From Impatiens glandulifera (taxonomy: Eukaryota > Streptophyta > Magnoliopsida > Ericales > Balsaminaceae), in assembly GCF_907164915.1 (NCBI RefSeq), contig NC_061869.1, positions 10,031,721-10,095,720 on the forward strand: a stretch of DNA of 64,000 nucleotides, read 5' to 3'. A model generated the notes under the pieces. It was not told the DNA's origin. It worked only from the letters and a program-made list of their open reading frames with translations, and made no database searches. Shown in pieces: positions 59,977 through 64,000 of the stretch. Each line of letters starts with the position of its first letter. Within the stretch, counting starts at the first letter, position 1. The position numbers and the translations under genes are program-made.

Positions 59977-60540
59977 TAATAAAGATTAATATATTCATAT
60001 AATTTATTTTAATAATATATTGTTTTTTTATTTAAATAATTTATTAACATTTAAAATTAATATATTCATATAATTTATTTTAAAATATATTAATATTAGT
60101 TATTAAATAATATTATAGAACTAAAATATAAATAAATTGGTATTTTATATATATATAATCTAAATCAAACTTACCTACAAGTAATTATATATACGAAGTT
60201 AAAATCTCTTCACATAAAGTTAACTAATATAATTTTAAATAAACTCTTAAATAGGTAAACTCTTACTATTTTAAATTTATAATAATAAGATTTTACGAAT
60301 TTATAAATAATTTCGATTTTACGATTTTATAAGATTTTACATTTAATAAAATTTTACATTTAAAAATTAAAAAAAATATTATTTATTTAAATAAATAAAT
60401 TAATATAATTAATTTTGTAAGTATAATTATTTTATAATTAAATATATAAATTTTTAAAATTACTTAGTATAAATTACTCATTTATATATATAAAATGATA
60501 ATTTATTTTTTAAAATTAAATTTTTACGATTTTAAGTAAA
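58297..60540. other. Upstream region of unit C and recurrent intergenic DNA
   Basis: 58297-58790 matches 33480-33985 upstream of unit B. 58800-59460 matches 39110-39560. After that, AT-rich low-complexity sequence with a (TA)n run at about 59928-59970. No gene. Confidence 0.7.
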
Positions 60541-62940
60541 ATCTAAATTTCATGAGTTTACAACCGAAAACGATCTTACTAACTCTCGATTTTGACTGTA
60601 TATACCAATTAATCAATAATTTAAAGGCGCTGAAATTGGTTTACATTCAAAAATCAAAATATTATCATCTTTTTTATACTTTTGGACTTTTTATTTTAGG
60701 AAATGGGCTTGGTTATCTTATCTTTGTGGGCTACAAGGTATTAATATTATTAGTCTTTAACAATCAATCATTGCAGAAATGGCTATACTTTTATGGTCCA
60801 CCAAAAGTTGGTTCTTTTAATTGTTTTTGGACTTGAACCTCAATAAGGAGCTTCATTGTATTGTTTTGAGAGGATATTGATAATTGTTCTATAGATGAAA
60901 ACAAAACAATATTGAGCCATTTGTTCAAATAAGATTCTATTTTAAAATTGGAAATATACAAAAATAATTTCAGATATTTATATGGTGTTTCTCATTTGAA
61001 TGTGTTGGACATAATTATAAATGTAAAATTTGTTAACCTACTAAATTAAAATTAATTAAGTGGTAAAAATAATTTATAAAAAATTAAAAGTACTAAGTTC
61101 GTTCCACTTAAAATGTCAGATGTTATGAATATAATCAATTTTTTTTTCCTTTTTAAATTATGTAGTTGTGTAAAATTAAACCTTCATTTGACAAATGAAG
61201 ATATCATGATCTCAATTTATTAAAAAAAATATGTTCAATCATATTTAGTAAAAATGTAGTTGAATGTTAGGGAATACTAAAAGTAGATTAAGATAATATA
61301 TCAACTTTTGAAATGACAAAAGGATCTATTTAAAAAAAAATATTAAGTGTGCCTTGAATCTTTAGAAAAAATTAAACCAATTAAACGAGTTAAAAGTGAT
61401 GTCACATCTCAGCATTGAAGTAAAGAGAGTAGGAATATGTTTCCTCCCAAACAAAATTATGTATATAATAAGAGTTTTATTAAACATAAAACAATTTGAG
61501 TTCTTGTCCATCTTTATGATCATACACACAAGATGCCATGAAAATTAAAATTATTGAGCACAGATTGATAGGTTTGTTTTTCATGTTAGATTCATAATTA
61601 ATTTTTCTAACCACATACACTTTTTTGAAATTTTCTATTATCATTATATTTCCTTTTGTAAAATAAGATTCAATTCATTGAAGTGAACTCAAGTTGATGA
61701 ATTGTGTTAGAATTAGTAAAAATGAAAAGTTATAGTAAAACATGACAATTTATCTTACAGATTGTTTTAAGAAAAAGAAAAAACACTATAGTTGTACTAA
61801 ATTTCACATTAGAATGAAAAAACAACAAAAACATGCCTATTAATTGACAGGTCCAAACTAATTTAGGACACTTTTGAGTGTAAGACTATTATTATTGATT
61901 AATTATATGGTTGGGACCATGCAAAAATAAGTTGTTCATTCTCTTTCAAAGATCATATTGAAGGACAATTCTATAGTACAACATTATTATCAATCAAATG
62001 AATTTTAGTGAAACTTCTTAACATAAAATTGTTAAAATGTCATTGTAATTATGTTTTGGATGTATCTTATTATTAACCACCTATTCCAACATCTTTGTAT
62101 TCATTTGAATGCAACATTTTAATATGTACAATTATATATTTGTTTAAACATCAAATTATAATTCTTACAAATAATATTTAATGTGATGTATATTTATCAT
62201 TTGAACAGTTGATCCCTCCACCCTAAAATTATTTTCTTAGTAAAGATAAATAAATAGTAAAATGTATGAATATTTAAAGGCAAATTTAATTTAATTAAAT
62301 TTTTGTTTCAAATTATTGAATTAATGTTAAAAATAAATTAGTATGAGTAAAAAGGGAAGGGGGGAAGGGGAGAAATCAACTTAATAATATGTTAAATTGT
62401 AATTTTTGTTTTTGAATCTGAAAAAAAATATGTAAGATATTTTTATCCCCAAACTATAACAGATATATTTTTATGTGTTCAATTACTTCTTTATAAAAGA
62501 TTTCTGAAATAACTAATTTAAAAAAGATATGTTTAAGCACAACCCTAAAACTAATTTTTAAGAAAGAAAACATAAGGCCAAGTTAGAGGAAAGAAGACTT
62601 GTGTAGAAAAGTTAGACCAAGTTAATAACAAAAATGCAATTATTTATAAAAAAAAAATACTACATAAATGTGGTATTGATATTTTAAATTTGTGTTTATA
62701 CTAATCATTATTTAAATCTTTATGTTAATTTTTAAAATTTTAAGATTCTAAAAATTATTAATGACTTTGATTAAGATAAAATTTTAAATTAGTTAAACTC
62801 TTATCATTTTAATTTATTATCTTAAAATTTTACAATTTTACAAATTATTTTAATTTTATGATTATATACTATTTTGTAGTTATTATTTTTTAAGTGTCTT
62901 ATTTTTTATTTTGTTGTTTTAGATTAATTATATATATATA
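60541..62940. other. Recurrent block then unique AT-rich DNA
   Basis: 60600-61060 matches 26450-26880 and 54980-55290 (AAATGGGCTTGGTTATCT, AATCATTGCAGAAATGGCTA). After about 61060 the sequence no longer resembles the repeated unit: it is AT-rich with no frame over 60 codons. A purine run GGGAAGGGGGGAAGGGGAGA lies at 62356. No gene seen. Confidence 0.6.
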
Positions 62941-64000
62941 TAACCTCAGGAATTGCTCCCCGTAGCTTAGCACGTCTCATGGACACGTGGCAATCCGAGA
63001 AATATTGCGGGATGACTCGAGATTCGATGCGTTTCGAGATTCGATGCGTTTCAACATTCGTTTTTTTGTCAAGGGTTTTTAAAAGAAAACATTATTTTAA
63101 AAAGTTTAAAAATTTAGTTACGTAAAAAAAATTAATTTTATTCAAATTTTAATAATTTGTGGTCAAATATTAATTTAACCAAACCTCAGTTTGATTTAAT
63201 CAAACATAATAAATTTAAATTATTATTTATTTGAAACAGAGTCGTCAAATAATTTTAGAAAATTCAGTAAAATGTACGTGCATAAAAGTACTTTATACTA
63301 GAGTGTCTATAAGGGGTTCGTAATTTGCTTACGCTCGGAAAAGGGCTTCAATTCGCACTATGTCCTTTGCGTCCGTCAAAGGACGGTTTTATTTTTAAAA
63401 TAAACAAAAGTTTGGCTATTTCAAGATTTATTTATAAAATTTATTTTCTTTAATTAGTAGTCTTAGGGTCCTAAACAAAGATAGACTTAGATTACGTAAA
63501 TAATTGTATAAAATTATTTAGAAGGGTGTACATGCGATTGCGTGATATAACACTAAGTAAAAACCCTGAAAAATATCTAAAAAGTGTTAAAATTTAAAAA
63601 TAAATTCCAAACAGGGTCTTAACCAAAATATTTGTTTAGAAAATGTCCTAAAAATATTTATATATCACTTTCTCACCTTTCGGAATTATTTGAAAATGGA
63701 TTAAGGTTCCAAAATTATAAAAATAATTTTGCATTTTAAAAAGTAGAACCAAACAGGTCTTAGGACCGGAGTTCTAGGGTCTAGGTCCAGTTTTGGTGAT
63801 CTGAGCTCGGATGGGCTCGGTCTAAACTAGGGTGGTCAAGACCAGGGCTCGAGAGTATGGGTCAAGGGACCGGAGGGCTCAATCCTAGGTTCGAGAGACT
63901 TCGCCTCGAGCTCAAAATGCTCGTTCGAGAGATTAGAGGGCTCGGTTCTAGGGTTTAGGAGGCTCGGTCTTGAACTCAGGTTGTTCGGTCCTAGGTCTAG
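62941..64000. other. GC-richer repeat-like DNA at right edge, unidentified
   Basis: Composition changes at 62941 (CTCCCCGTAGCTTAGCACGT). GATTCGATGCGTTTC is repeated twice near 63020-63050, a short palindrome GTCCTTTGCG..CAAAGGAC lies near 63361, and from 63750 GGCTCGGTCTAGGG-like words recur. This resembles the edge or LTR of a large LTR retrotransposon, but no domain or second LTR is seen. Confidence 0.3.

Overview
This is a 64 kb piece of an AT-rich plant nuclear genome, most likely a eudicot. The evidence is spliced genes with GT-AG introns, ankyrin-PGG membrane proteins of the plant BDA1/ACD6 type, Copia, LINE, MULE, CACTA and Helitron transposons, and a nuclear insertion of plastid DNA (ndhF and rpl2). 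I cannot name the species. All calls come from reading the sequence; no database search or alignment program was run.

The host genes are a tandem family on the minus strand encoding ankyrin-repeat proteins with a C-terminal PGG membrane domain. Five units are visible in different states. Unit 1 (80-667) is exon 1 of a gene that leaves the window. Unit A (11017-12006) is a pseudogene. Unit B (31639-33352, 481 aa) and unit C (56530-58212, 471 aa) are complete three-exon genes. Unit D (about 42547) is only a promoter relic fused to a truncated Copia element. The family is of the type linked to plant immunity. The DNA between units is itself repeated, so the window is a decayed tandem duplication in which unit copies act as empty sites for one another's insertions.

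Insertions from left to right: a Helitron relic upstream of gene 1 (823-1454); a 4.5 kb foldback-like element made of inverted minisatellite arms (2674-7191) with a 5'-truncated LINE nested in it (3368-5360); an AT-rich insertion (9569-10370); a dimeric SINE-like insert (12322-12568); a 4.1 kb MULE (12994-17129) with an internal hairpin; a Tourist-like MITE (17674-18078); a 7.1 kb Helitron (18469-25613) carrying broken pieces of the chloroplast GTPase gene OBGC and a chimeric rpl2/ndhF plastid segment; two Helitrons (26864-29232 and 29354-30592) built from roughly 297 bp repeats with tRNA-like boxes; a FAR1-type MULE (34052-37335); a truncated Copia (40216-42546); another Helitron (42617-43762); an LTR-like fragment (44541-45185); a CACTA element (45770-49765); and a second, truncated MULE copy (51273-53134).

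Comparing the flanks gives a relative order. The MULE sits at the same host position near units B and C, so it predates that duplication. The MITE and the two Helitrons at 26864 and 29354 are in the B copy and absent at the matching C sites, so they came later. The last kilobase (62941-64000) is richer in GC and looks like the edge of another large repeat. I found no new enzymatic system. The most notable items are the OBGC/plastid-carrying Helitron, the inverted-minisatellite foldback element, the hairpin-bearing MULE and the tRNA-box Helitron arrays.
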